Source: Apostichopus japonicus (taxonomy: Eukaryota; Echinodermata; Holothuroidea; Aspidochirotida; Stichopodidae). Taken from it: DNA of 64,000 bases. Below the pieces are notes generated by a model. It was not told where the DNA came from and ran no database searches. It saw only the letters and a list, made by a program, of their open reading frames with translations. Positions within the stretch are counted from its first letter, which is position 1. Each line of letters opens with the position of its first letter. Made by a program: the position numbers and the translations under genes. The stretch is taken from the NCBI RefSeq assembly GCF_037975245.1, contig NC_092570.1:17399918-17463917 (forward strand), in the 5' to 3' direction. Positions 50,394 through 62,007 of this stretch are shown one piece after another.

Positions 50394-51145
50394 TTTTTTT
50401 TCCCAAACAGGTTTGCAATTGCGTGGTCTTCCGCCAATCAGATTGCTCGTGACGTCAGCATCAATAATGGGCATGGCTTCGAAGTTCGTAGACATGCACT
50501 GAGTTACACACTGACACTTAATTAAGTCTAGTTACGGGGTTTCCCATCAAACGCCCTAACTTTACTTTAATGCTTGAATCACATGTTGACCTTACTTATG
50601 ATACATACGCTACATTCTATTGGGTTCGTGTTTACGTTATTCAAGATTTGTGAGCCGTTCTACTACAATCGGAATTCGTTTCGTGGAATGGGTAGGCCTA
50701 CACTAAAATCAACTTCACGAGTCTTGAATGAATATACGCAAACAGTTTAGTGTACTGAGTATGATATTTTCCGTCACTGCACTGTGTACACAGTTGACAG
50801 TTATAATACATATAGGCCACCAGCGCATGTGTGATGTACCATGTACGAACATTTCACTGTGCGATGTTATCGATTAATGCATGCCTACACATAAAACTTC
50901 GATCAAAGTAGATGATCATACCATACTAGTGTGCTCAATATGTCTAAACCAATTCCAAACACATCTACATATATTAACGAATAGCTTCGGGTAATTTTGA
51001 ACGGGCATATCTTCGTTGCAACGAATGGATGCAGACACTTTGGTAACCTGGAAGTGAAGGTTTCTATCGTGATGACGTAACATTTCCGACCAATCATGAG
51101 CGCCTATTTACACGCAATTGCAAACCTGTTTGGGAAAAAAAATTC
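50394..51145. mobile_element. MULE-like element, 752 bp, long TIRs, 10-bp TSD
   Basis: The left terminal repeat begins TTTTTTTTCCCAAACAGGTT and runs on through TGCAATTGCGTG; the right is its perfect inverse over about 32 bases. The direct repeat CGCATCCCGG flanks both sides (50384-50393 and 51146-51155). A 9-11-bp duplication with long terminal repeats is typical of Mutator-like elements. It lies about 500 bases upstream of SLC7-like gene 2 and contains TGACGTCA, a CRE consensus, also kept in the truncated copy at 33.4 kb. No transposase. Confidence 0.88.
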
Positions 51146-51638
51146 GCATCCCGGTAACTTCAAGAAGATATATATATAGCTTTACTGATTAGATCCATGG
51201 TCGGATAGCTTATATTCGATTGTATTCAGGCTTACAGCTCATTGCATACCAACAATGGGGTTACCACAAGGAAATTAACTTTAGTGACTTGTTGCTAATC
51301 GAACCACTACATGATTCTTCCCCTGCGTGTAAACAAAGGCAGCGGTATACCTATAAGTGTGTGTTTATCCTTACACAGGATGTCTTACATACAACTGCGA
51401 AGTGAGTTGCGTTCATAGTCATTGAACTTGCGCTACGATTCAGAACGAAAGCAAACGTATCGTTCTTGCTGCCTGCCTGTCTGAGCGATATAAACTTGTA
51501 ATTGGTTGAGCATAACCCGTTGATGGCACAAGGCCAAAGCTGTGGATTTGCTACTGAACAGGCCTTAGAAAGTGGTCAAGGTTTATTATTACATATTTGA
51601 AGGGATTACGGCTATCTTCACCGCTTTGGAATTGTAAA

Positions 51639-54600
51639 ATGGCCAAACCTTCCGAACGTAGTTCAGGACGGCACAGAAACGTTGATGATGATAGTGTAGC
51701 GTTGGTCAGAACAATCGGGTTTTTTCATTGCGTTGGTGTTTTACTTGGTTGTGTTGTTGGGACAGCAATATTCCTGTCACCGACGGCGATACTGAGAGGT
51801 GTTGGTGGCTCCGTGGGTTGGTCGTACGTAATATGGATAGCTTCATGTATTTTAGGATCCATGGAGGCTATGTCGTTTGCAGAGTTAGGCTCATCACATC
51901 CCAAATCTGGAGGAGAATTCATTTACATAAAAGAATCCTTTGGACCGTTGCTAGCATTCCTTCGAGTTTGGACGAATGTGTTGATTATGAGTCCTGCGAT
52001 GGCCGCTCTTCAGACGATGGTGATCGGTACGTACATCGTAACGCCGTTCCTCGGAGACTGCCAAGAGCCTCTATATGGTGCAGTTAGGCTTCTTGCTGCC
52101 TGTGTTATGTGTAAGTATTCACTATTCCCACGTAATGTTTATATACAAAGACTATAATGCCTTCGTGTATACTGCAGTCTACGTAAGTCGAATTTTACTC
52201 TTGTCCCGATGGACTGTTTTTACCTCCATGGTTATACTCACACACACTACTCAGTTGTATAACTCTATACACTGTGTATTCCTCTAGCGTGTCCAAGCAG
52301 GGAGTTGTTATGTTCCATAACAACTCCCTGGTCCAAGATATGCCCTGCAATTATATATGAAAACAGCATGTTTTCATATATAATTGCCCAAACAAAGGGG
52401 TAGACTATTAGTTTTCAGCAAGTGATGTTCGTAAGGAGCCGAAGTGGCAGAACATACTCGGATGTTGAAGAGTTAAAATCGGTGTGTTGAAGCTAGAATA
52501 CAATTACGTCCTTGACCAACTGAATGTTGAATGTTGGCTCGACTACATTCAGTTGCGGAACTGACTGTATGTGTGTGTGTTGGGAGTGTATATGTAAGTT
52601 TGTAATTAGTCTTGTTACACTAATTGGTTGTATACACGATAATTCAAACAAATAAAGGGTGGTTGAACTTCATACTTTATATTTGTCATGTTAGGCCTAA
52701 ATGTCAGGGTAGGTTTTAATCCGAAAAATCTCAAAAAGATATGCTTTGGGAAACTTTTCTTCAAATATAACGTATGTAGTGACTAGCCTATAGAACAACC
52801 CTATATCTTTATCATAATCATTTTTCCAGATCAAAGGTCATTTAATTGAGACGAGCAAACGCCATAGTCCGAAAGTCTTGTAAACATATAGGCCTAACTG
52901 CAAATTATCTGAAAAAGTTCATATTTAGATCAAAGTCTGAAGACCACTGAAAGACGAAAACTCCTAAACTAAACGGTGTATGAAGTTGTTTCTTCGTCAG
53001 TTTAGCTCCATGATGAATGTTAGAACCTTTCTGACTGGCAAAAATTAAAAATAGTGTACGCAGTGTTATTATTAAATAGTCTCACATGATTGACGAGGGA
53101 CTGCCTGTTAAATATATGCTTATCTCTTCCCCAACCTCGTAATTAAGACAATAATAATCATCGTTGTTTTTTCATCTGCTGCGGCGGTGCGGCGTTCCAG
53201 TTGTGTAATTACTGTCTGTGAATCAAATTAATAACAGCCATAATTCCCTCACCCTTTCCTTTTTGGGGGGGGGGGGGATTAATAACAGCCATAATTACCG
53301 TCACCTTTTTTGGGGGGCAGTGGGGGGGGGGGGGGTACGGGTGAGAATTTGCCAGTGATTGCTGTCCATAACAAGATGTCTCCCTTATTTTTTTCTCCGT
53401 TTCTGTCTTGTATAGTTTTAATTTTCTTCATCAACTGTACCTCGGTACCGCTGACTGTCAGGATCCAATCATTTTTGACTGTCTCGAAGATCTTTGGTCT
53501 AGCCGTTCTGATTGGTTCAGGACTTATACTTCTCTTCAACGGACACACGGACAGTTTTCGAAACCCTTTCCATGTCAATCAGTTTCAGTTTGGTGGTTTA
53601 GCGAGTGCATTTATGGCGGGAAGGTACGCATTTGGAGGCTGGTAAGTAAACAAGCACGGTTATGAAGCAGACACCCCCACCCCCCCCCCCCCGCGCAATC
53701 ATCGTTATTGATATGTGTGATATCGATTTAACACACTTCAATGAAAAATTCCCCAAACAGCTTTAGACGAATCCTTTGCCCATTTGGAGGTTGGAGACTT
53801 GATCAAGTCAAACTATGACATCATTTAGCCATGTGTGCATGCTATACCGTTTGTTATGTTTCTTTTTAAAGATTATTATGTTTATGTTGTACCACGGACA
53901 TGGATTTTCACCTGATACTGAATCTTAAAATAAACTCTTGATCGTACCTAATGTCATGGCACTGCTGTCTATATCAACATTGTAAATATTCTACCTTGAA
54001 AATATGAAAACAAAGAGACCGTATAACGAGTTTCCGATCGTAATGGCACCATGATTTCCGGATTTACGAAATGATTGCTCACCAAAACACGACTTTTAAA
54101 CTAGGATAGCTCTCAAACTGAGCGAGACTGTTCGTATAGGTCTAAATGTTTTGGGAAGATATAACTTCACAAAGGTCTCTGTCATATAATTAGCTACATA
54201 ATGGCGGTTGTTTTTGTGTACTAATGAAGCTATCGGTAACGTGACGTCATATATAGCAACGAGAATTAGATAAGAATTCTCACTTTACTTAAACTGAAAT
54301 TAGGCCAATTGAGAGGTCCGAGTAAATTTTGGGGAATGAAGAATAATCTATATTCTCAGTTTCATGATATACTTCAGGAAACTTTAGGAATTCTAAAAGG
54401 AGCCAGGTGACGTGGTCCAATCTGGCTCTGACGTCATTGTCTATATCTTGACGTCACTGTCTATCTCCTGGAACAAAATTTGCAGTAGACTATAGGCATA
54501 GATGAAACATTTTTTTTTATTGTAAACTTAATGGACTTAGCTATGATATGAGGCTTAGCAATCGGGAGGTTCCGGATTCGATACCCTGCCTTGTCATAGC

Positions 54601-56165
54601 AAGGTGGGTTTTTCATCCAAGAGTAATGTACGGTTTCCATCTGAAATAACTAACTTAAAAAGATTCCAAATATGAGTTAAAATGTTGAATTGGAAGCCAC
54701 CCGACGTGTAAGTTGTAATTTAGAAGCCCTTGCGGGCTTCTCCTGCTTTAGCGTCGTAAAGTAACTGCTGATTACTATTATTATTATAAAGTAAATCGTA
54801 GTTTATTTAATGCAAATCGGGAAAATGGCGGAAAAATGTTACAGAGTAAATACAAATATGAAAACTGTACGTACAGATGAAATTATCAAAGACATAAAAT
54901 ACCAATCAAGATAATTCCCCCCCCCCTCAAAAAAAAAAATGTATCAAAGAACGTAAAACATAAAACACAAAACAGGCCAAAGTAGAATTACCTAATAAAA
55001 TCAATGTTATATAAGAGCCAATAGCGGCAGCCAAGAAAGGAGTGGCGGTATGGGTGCATGTATACACCAGTTAACCTACTGCTGCTTAGAATAAGGCTGT
55101 CAGTCAGCAGAAGATAATGTACTGATAGTTCTTCCCGCCCGTTTTAATACGTCATTGAGACATTTTCTCCTCGTTTTTTAAGTGTTTCCCACCCAGCATA
55201 TATAACACCAAACCGTAGATAATATTGGCCTATATAATATTAAAAATATTAATAATAAAACATGGCAAGTATGACAGGATTAAATATTAAAAGAATTTAG
55301 CTTATGAAAGCAGTTATAAAATCTAGATTTCAACCTCGGTTCAACATAAAGAACATGATCATTCCGGCCCAGTTTTTTCATCGAACATAACTCCCAAATA
55401 TTTATATGACGCCATGCACTCTCTCATATATACAAATATGTCCTCGCTTTTCACAGGATTTCTGTGTAAATTTGCGTGTTGTTCTGAAGTCAATAATCAT
55501 CTCTTTTGGTTTCGTTTTACACTCATTAATTCCAGATAGTTTTCTGTATACAATACCCGACGAATCATACTAATGTGATCAATATACAAACTAATGTCGT
55601 CATGATAAATAAAACGAACTGGAGGGTGGTGTCATCTGCAAAATTTCAAGAGGTGAAATCAGATGTGTAAATCTTTAAAAAGAAAAACGGGGCTAAAACA
55701 ATTCCACGAGAACCAACAGTAATTGATATAAGGGCCTAATAATATTGAAGTTTATCCTACTACTGAATCTAACAAATATAACTGATACTCTTCAAAATCT
55801 TCTCAAGAAACGATGGGCTACAACATCAATACCAGCGCGTCTTTTGCTGTTTTGTACTGGGAGACATTGCACCAGTGATATGTGTTACACACTGTAACCA
55901 TGGAGGTAAAACAGTTTTACCTCCAAGCTGTATATGCAAAATATGAAAGTATACAAAGTACACGACTTGATGCTATTCAGCAATGTGTTGTGCATCATCT
56001 GAATTCCTGCAAAAGCCCGCGAATGGTTGTGGATGTGTAATATACTGCACATAGAAATATATCGCTATATATAGGAGTACCTGTACAAATTAGAAGATAT
56101 CTTCAAACCGATGATGAATACAAATTTAACCATATACGCCCCGTATAATTCCCAAGCTTTATAAA

Positions 56166-56233
<68 letters not shown>

Positions 56234-59200
56234 CGTATAGTGATGATATATGGTGGACATGTAACAAAGCTTGCAACTATACAATTTACTGCCTTCTAGC
56301 TTTCTTTCTGTCCCATGCCTGGTCCCCTGTTTACCCATGCATGGCCCTTCCAACTGTTTTTCGAGATGATTGATACCCCTTTTCCTTATTTCTGTTTTCA
56401 TCTCTTCGTTTACAGGGCAATCCTGAATAATTTGACGGAAGAAATTAAGAATCCAGAAAAGTAAGTAATATTGTTTCAGTCTTACGAAAGATATATAGAA
56501 GAAACAGAGACTTAATCACAGAATATTACGTTTGACACCTGATCTATCCTTTATCGAATATTTTGAGAAGAATTTGAAAGTTATATTGAACCCCCACATG
56601 TTATTTCCGGCAAACCAGTGTGCTAGCCCTCCACCGTATCCGTTCCCCATCCCCTCTCTGCCCGCAGCCTACCCTGACTTCACCCTTTCCCTAACAGCCA
56701 TAAGAAGGATATTTTGAGCTATAAAGCCGATTTATATTGAATTAGTTGTGTTCCTCTTGATGTTTGCCGAGCTACACGGATTGTAACGAAAAGCACCCTA
56801 CTTGAAAATTACCATGGTAACCTCTATACTTCCATCTGAGAAGAATCTTGTGCCTCCAAACGTATCCTTCCCACCCCCCCCCCTTCTCCCCACCGAAGAA
56901 AAAGATATAGAGAAGAACAGAACGACAGAGAGGATGCCTAAGTGGATTGTTTGCTTGCGAATTATAAACTTCTTGTACTTTTTTTTTTCCTTCTTCAGAT
57001 GACAAGATAAATACATGCAGTGTTCCCACTGCAATTATAGCAGTTACTCTGCAGGATTGTTTGGATTATATGTTTGTTTACAGACATTTGTTTATCTGTG
57101 ATGAAGTCTTCTGAACAGGTTACTTGTTTCAGTTGTTGAGCTAGTCACCACTGAATATTCTGTGAACACTTTTGGGAAGTTTGGAAAGTTTATATATACC
57201 GTTGTTGTTGTTGTTTTTTTGTTTACAGAAATCTCCCAAGATCAATCTTCGTAACACTTCTGCTGGTGTTTACAATTTATATGATGGCAAATATCACATA
57301 CCTTACAGCCATGACAGCAGAAGAAATGCTAGCATCCGACGCTGTCGCCGTGGTGAGTTAGCTGTACAACCATACAACCAGTTGAGACAATTCTTTTCTA
57401 AACTTTACTGTCATGTCCCGCTTCACAGCACTCGTATGTATATAGTTAGCCACAGCGGACAAAATTCAAGAATTCATTGTACATATAGATTTAATGGTAC
57501 CATTTTAATCGATATCAAACTGTTTTTTGATTGGCTGGAATTACCCTTCAATCAAATATTTTTGCGCTGCGGCCAACAATATTTCGAGTAAGCAGGACAT
57601 GGCAGTATTGGGACGATAAAAATTGGGGTCTCTAAGCAAAAAGGTTGGAGTACCTGGGGTTTAGGCACTGAGGGTGTCGAGGAATTCATGTACAAAGGTC
57701 ATCCTGCCCAGGTCATTATAACTAAGTCATGTCTGAAAATGCACGAGCTGAATCCTCTACCACAGAAATGAAGTCCCAACCAAACTTGATCATAAGGATC
57801 ACTTGAAGAGCCTTCAATACTTCACTTAATACTCAATTTCTACATGGAATCTCGTGGCTTTTTGTTGTGGGGGGACTGAAACTATTGAAAACATTCACGT
57901 ACAATAATTATGGCAAGCCGAAAGAGCCAAATTATGGCAGTTCAAGGGATATAATAGTGATGATTTTCAAAATTCCAAGGTCCTTCGATGTACATGCGGT
58001 TTCACCATTAAAACCAGTGATATTGTGAGTTTTAACATTTCCCCGTATAATATGAATATTCACTAAGTAATGCATATGCATTACCCTATTTGTGAGCGAT
58101 GAAGCATTCTCATGTTGCTTATTAAGTTGTTTACTTACTCTCTTTAGATCTTCGCCAAGAGAACATTAGGAAGTTGGTCTTGGGTCATTTGGGTATCTGT
58201 GGTATTATGCGCCGCCGGACAATTAAATGGCGCATCTCTCTCAAGGGCCCGGATGTACTTTGTCGCAGCTAGAGAGGGCGCTTTACCGGAAGTATTATCC
58301 TTAGTTCACGTTCGGTGGAAAACGCCTTTACCGGCAGCTGCTGTCACAGTACGGTTTGTTTCATCTTTAAAATTTTGTTTCATCGTTAAAATTTGGTTTC
58401 ATCTTTAAAATGAATGATATTTTTAAGCAAATATTCTTTTTAAATATGTGTTTTGCATTAGTTAAATATAACTAAGAGTTGTCTAGTTTGTTTGCTTGTT
58501 GAAGAGGTAACCTTTGACCTTCCCTAAAAGAGTTAGCTTTTGTATAGTTCTAAAATATACGCAATGAACCTTTCACTGAACAAATTTGATTTACTGATAG
58601 TCTTCAAATTAAAAGAAAATATTTGTAAAAATTCATGAGTTAACCCTGTTTTAAGTTGACAGTAACAAATATTTTCCTGATTCTTTCAAAATAAGTCACA
58701 TATAAGAGAGACATTACTCTTATACATGTTCTTTTTAATCGTATACAAACTACTCTTGTTTACTTCTTTACAGTTACCTCTCTCGTTGATTATGCTTTGT
58801 TTTGGCAATATTTATTCTCTAATCGATTACATGATGTGTGTCGATACTTTGTTCACCGTCCTCTCCGTCGCTAGCATATTCTACTTCCGGCGGAAGTTAC
58901 CTGATCTACCGCGACCATATAAGGTAACGTATATCATTCATAATTAACAGCTTTACTTTATCTGTTTCAGCCGTCAACAAAATATATGAACGAAGCACGC
59001 ACCTTCTACAACATTGATGCAAGGGGGAAGGCAATAGAGATGAAATAATATTTGACATTTAGGGATGTATGTATGTTTGTATCTTAGATCCTCCTGCAAG
59101 CAGGAGCTCGCGAAGAAGCCATCATTGGCTTATCAAAGCCGCAAGCTGACCGTAGTCAGTCTCTTAGATTCATATGTTAACGTCCATGATTATGAATTGT

Positions 59201-59974
59201 CAATTGTCAACAACTGTCAGTAACTGGACGAAATACATTAATCTTGGAGTGACTCGAGCTCGGGACCTTATGATTGTAAGGCACCGGCGTTAACCACGGA
59301 GCTAACACTCCAGCTAAAACTCCAGGAATGTGTGTTCAAATGTTTTAAGTCATTACTGAATGACATATATTAGCTATAATTGTAGCGGGTTACAATGTGT
59401 ACTTCTTGCTCCATATGTATAGTAGCAAGAGCTATGAGTGGTGATTCTGATGTGTTTGTTTCATAAGTACCAGCAGAAGTTCATTTTGTATCGCATCAAT
59501 AAATTTAGTTACAAAGGTTGATTGAATAAAGTACGTTGGGATGACTTCATACTGCACTTTACATATTTTTTTTTATAAATAGATAAAATTCCATGAAATA
59601 CAATGCCATCGCTTAATATCATCCACTGTTGAACAATCCCTATGCACGGATGAAATAAAAATTTAATATTCATTTGAAAATTTCTACCAACTCTATTTAT
59701 TCCTTGCTTTTACTCGTGTAAAGATATATAATGTACAATGCATAATACTGATAATATTGCCTCTTCTTTGCAGGTATATCTAATTGTTCCCGGTATGTTT
59801 ATCTTCTTTAACCTGATTATTGTCGGAATGGCCTTCTATGATAGACCGTTTGAAGCAGTCCTCGGTATCGTGACCACGATTATCGGTATACCGTTTTACT
59901 TGTTTAGCCGCAGGAAGAATCGGTCTAATAGAATTCAACTTTACATGGGTAAGCTGGATCTTTCATCTCTTTAG
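51639..59974 (+). CDS. SLC7 amino-acid transporter light chain, gene 2 (seven exons found, last exon missing)
   Basis: Tandem paralogue of the gene at 28.3-43.5 kb. Exons: 51639-52110, 53416-53641, 56416-56460, 57229-57352, 58148-58348, 58774-58923 and 59774-59948 (464 complete codons). Exons 2, 3, 5 and 6 have exactly the paralogue's sizes (226, 45, 201, 150), and all phases agree. C141 (FLGDC) is the heavy-chain disulfide cysteine. Later motifs are LTEEIKNPEKNLPRS, LNGASLS, YFVAAREGALPEVLSLVHVRWKTPLP and YFRRKLPDLPRPYK. TM1 has GTAIF (41-45) where the family has G-S/T/A-G-IF. TM6 reads AGRYAFGGW, with arginine-tyrosine where LAT1 has the leucine-phenylalanine of its gate. No exon matching the paralogue's short eighth exon is seen by 64 kb. 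Reading through the exon 7 donor would add GKLDLSSL and stop at 59974. Transport activity may be altered. Confidence 0.9.
52214..52387. mobile_element. Three palindromic motifs within 175 bases
   Basis: A half copy of the CATGGAGGTAAA type ends at 52230 (TTTTTACCTCCATG). A perfect 33-bp palindrome lies at 52298-52330 (arms CAGGGAGTTGTTATG, TTC loop) with the perfect 7-bp direct repeat GTCCAAG on both sides (52291-52297 and 52331-52337). A 41-bp palindrome lies at 52347-52387 (arms GCAATTATATATGAAAACA, GCA loop) without visible duplication. Intron 1 of SLC7-like gene 2. Confidence 0.85.
53222..53335. repeat. ~52-bp tandem duplication before exon 2
   Basis: ATTAATAACAGCCATAATT followed by TCACC, a T-run and a G-run occurs twice (53227 and 53277). 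It lies 80 bases before the exon 2 acceptor of SLC7-like gene 2, between the polypyrimidine tract and the intron body. Confidence 0.85.
54535..54790 (+). mobile_element. tRNA-derived SINE-like element with (ATT)n tail
   Basis: The head has a B-box-like GGTTCCGGATTCGATACC. The body ends in a small hairpin (GAAGCCCTTGCGGGCTTC) and TCGTAAAGTAACTGCTG, with an (ATT)n tail. No clear A box, so the assignment is weaker than for the other SINEs. Intron 2 of SLC7-like gene 2. Confidence 0.6.
55899..55927. mobile_element. 29-bp palindromic micro-element (second type)
   Basis: Arms TGGAGGTAAAAC and GTTTTACCTCCA overlap at AC/AG; full ends CATG...CAAG. Flanks CTGTAAC and CTGTATA share five of seven bases. 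Intron 2 of SLC7-like gene 2. Confidence 0.7.
56167..56232. repeat. (TA)n microsatellite
   Basis: About 33 TA units in intron 2 of SLC7-like gene 2, ending some 185 bases before exon 3. Confidence 0.97.
59067..59312 (-). mobile_element. tRNA-derived SINE, family B, minus strand
   Basis: Reverse-complement copy of the SINE at 29548-29771. On the minus strand it shows AGCTCCGTGGTTAACGCCGG, a B-box region with TCCCGAGCTCGAGTC, GTTGACAATTGACAATTCAT and a TACA-type tail. Intron 6 of SLC7-like gene 2. Confidence 0.88.
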
Positions 59975-60565
59975 TTTTATGACGCACTCGTATATGTCAC
60001 CTCCATGGGGCAGTTTGAAGGAAGGGGAAATGTGTATGTGCGTTTGTTTTTCTATCTGACCGAGGACTTGAACAAAAGAATTCCAGGTCCTCGGTTGTGA
60101 TTTCTAAAGAATCACCAAGTCCTCGGAAGAATTTCTATTGTATGGGGTATTGTTAAGGTTAGGGTACGTAGATTTGAACAATGGAAAATACAATGGGGTC
60201 CTCGGTTGGAATGTAAAACCAAGATGTGTGGGTGTGCGTGTGTTTGTGGCAGTGAGGGGCTGCGTGTGTATGTGTGCGTGTATGGGTGCACTGTAAAACC
60301 CAACCGGTAGATGAGCTTTCTGAACAAGGGTTATGACAGTCAGGATGACTCAATAATGTTAAAATAAGCGTTACAACATGATTTAAGTAAGTTTTATGCG
60401 GAAACGTAGATCAACGTATGAAGATATCGTTGTTTCAACTTGTGATGGTCGAGTATCAAAACATTTCGACATGAAAACGACTGGAAAGAGAAGACTGTGC
60501 GTATTTGCAACAAATTTACCGGTAAGTGATCGCTCGCGCGCGTATATCGACTAAGTAGATAACAT
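59975..60565. other. Region after the last visible SLC7-like gene 2 exon
   Basis: Either the last intron or the 3' UTR of SLC7-like gene 2. TCCTCGG/CCGAGGA occurs four times between 60057 and 60205 in both orientations. No coding exon with the expected short C-terminus was found. Confidence 0.45.
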
Positions 60566-61008
60566 CAGTGTTACCAGAGTTAGCGTTTTTACACTAGATC
60601 TAGCGTTTTTAGTCATTTGTGGGGTTCTAGCGCACGTTTTTTCTAATTTTGGTAATTCTACCGTTTTTTGCCTAAAACTAGTTAAATTGCCAAAAATTGA
60701 CCACTTTTCAGATTTTTTAGACAAAATTCTTACTTGGAGACCCATCCAAATTTATTTTGAGTATTTTTGCCCAATCTTCGGAATTTCCTACCGAAAATTT
60801 CCATATTTTTTTAAAATTTTCTAGGTCAGACTATCACTCAAATCAACTATTCAAAATCTATTTTGTGATCGGTGACCATTCATCCTACGAATCTGTGCTA
60901 AATTGACTCGAAACAACACGAATGTTAGGGAAACTACCATTTAGCGTTTTGTAGGGTTTTATTTTCGCAAATCTAGCGTTTTTTCGTCAACTGTCGCTGG
61001 TAACGCTG
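60566..61008. mobile_element. hAT-type MITE, 443 bp, 8-bp TSD
   Basis: Ends CAGTGTTACCAG and CTGGTAACGCTG, flanked by the perfect octamer GATAACAT (60558-60565 and 61009-61016). The interior carries repeated TAGCGTTTT motifs near both ends. No coding capacity. Confidence 0.92.
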
Positions 61009-61396
61009 GATAACATACGCCAGGGGCCAGCTTTTCCAAGTCTTGGATGATTTACGGTTCGTATTTAGAATGATTAATGCTCAATACAGTAATGATATTC
61101 GCAAAAATTCGACTGAATCTGAAATATGTTGTTAAAATTAGCCCAAGTCAAAGTTTAAAACTTGCAGCATGAAATTATATGCGTGATTGAATTGGATTAG
61201 AAAAGTTACTATTTCAACAGCCTGGCCTACAAAATTTACAAGCTCCATTTCACGTTGAACGTAGGCTTTGCATTAGGTTAGGCTATAGAGCTTAACAGAT
61301 AGGCCTAACCATTAACAGTTGCGCAGTGTGAGACAAAGGAGTAAAACATTCGGTTCATCAGCATGAGCTCATGTGGTTAATACATGGTACTGATTA

Positions 61397-61711
61397 GCAA
61401 ATTTGAATGAGGTATAATTTAGAGATATGTTTGTTGTGATTGGCAGTGATAGTGGTCATTCTGTACTAGCAAATATACAAACTATTATTGTTGATAAACA
61501 CAATGGATGGCTTGTAGTAAAATTTCATAAATCTATTTTTCAAAGCCACATTGGAGCATACAAAGTGACAGAGACTGAAAACTATGATCAAGTAGTTTGT
61601 CCAGGTAATCTTACAGATTACTACCCTCTAACTTCCTAAACTATCAGAGAAGCTAAAGTGGTTGTGTTGAAACACTCTGTAGATATACATGAAGAACAAT
61701 AGGAGTTACCC
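61397..61711 (+). pseudogene. C-terminal piece of a multicopy element protein (stop inside)
   Basis: The frame from 61427 reads SVLANIQTIIVDKHNGWLVV, YKVTETENYDQVV and NLTDYYPLTS, then TAA at 61637-61639. It continues in the same frame TIREAKVVVLKHSVDI. From memory this matches the C-terminus of a multicopy zinc-finger-type element protein in which PLADY is followed by a conserved V-LKRYI motif. The stop stands where the family has tyrosine, so one substitution explains it. The rest of the protein is not seen upstream. It ends about 300 bases before the next element ORF. Confidence 0.6.
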
Positions 61712-62007
61712 TAAGTTGAGTTGTCTGTGATAAAGCATGAGCCTTACTAAACGTTGAAAGATGCAGTACTTGGATGACATTTACATGCAAAATTTCTACT
61801 CATGCAAGTAGCCAAGAGTAGATGTACAGTAGATCAGCTGCCACACTGCATATTTATGCAGTGCATTTGGTATACTGCAGCTGAATGGGTTGTTGCACTT
61901 ACTGCTAAAATATTACTATGTGGTACAGTACTGTAATTCTAAGGGGAGCGTACGAAACGACATAGCCAGCTTCTAACTCACTTACATTGTTCTCTTTTCA
62001 TGCATAG

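Noticed and set aside
59975-60000. Terminal exon of SLC7-like gene 2 starting after TCTCTTTAG at 59973
   Set aside because: Would add only two residues (V-L) before a stop and an intron of about 25 bases; not plausible.
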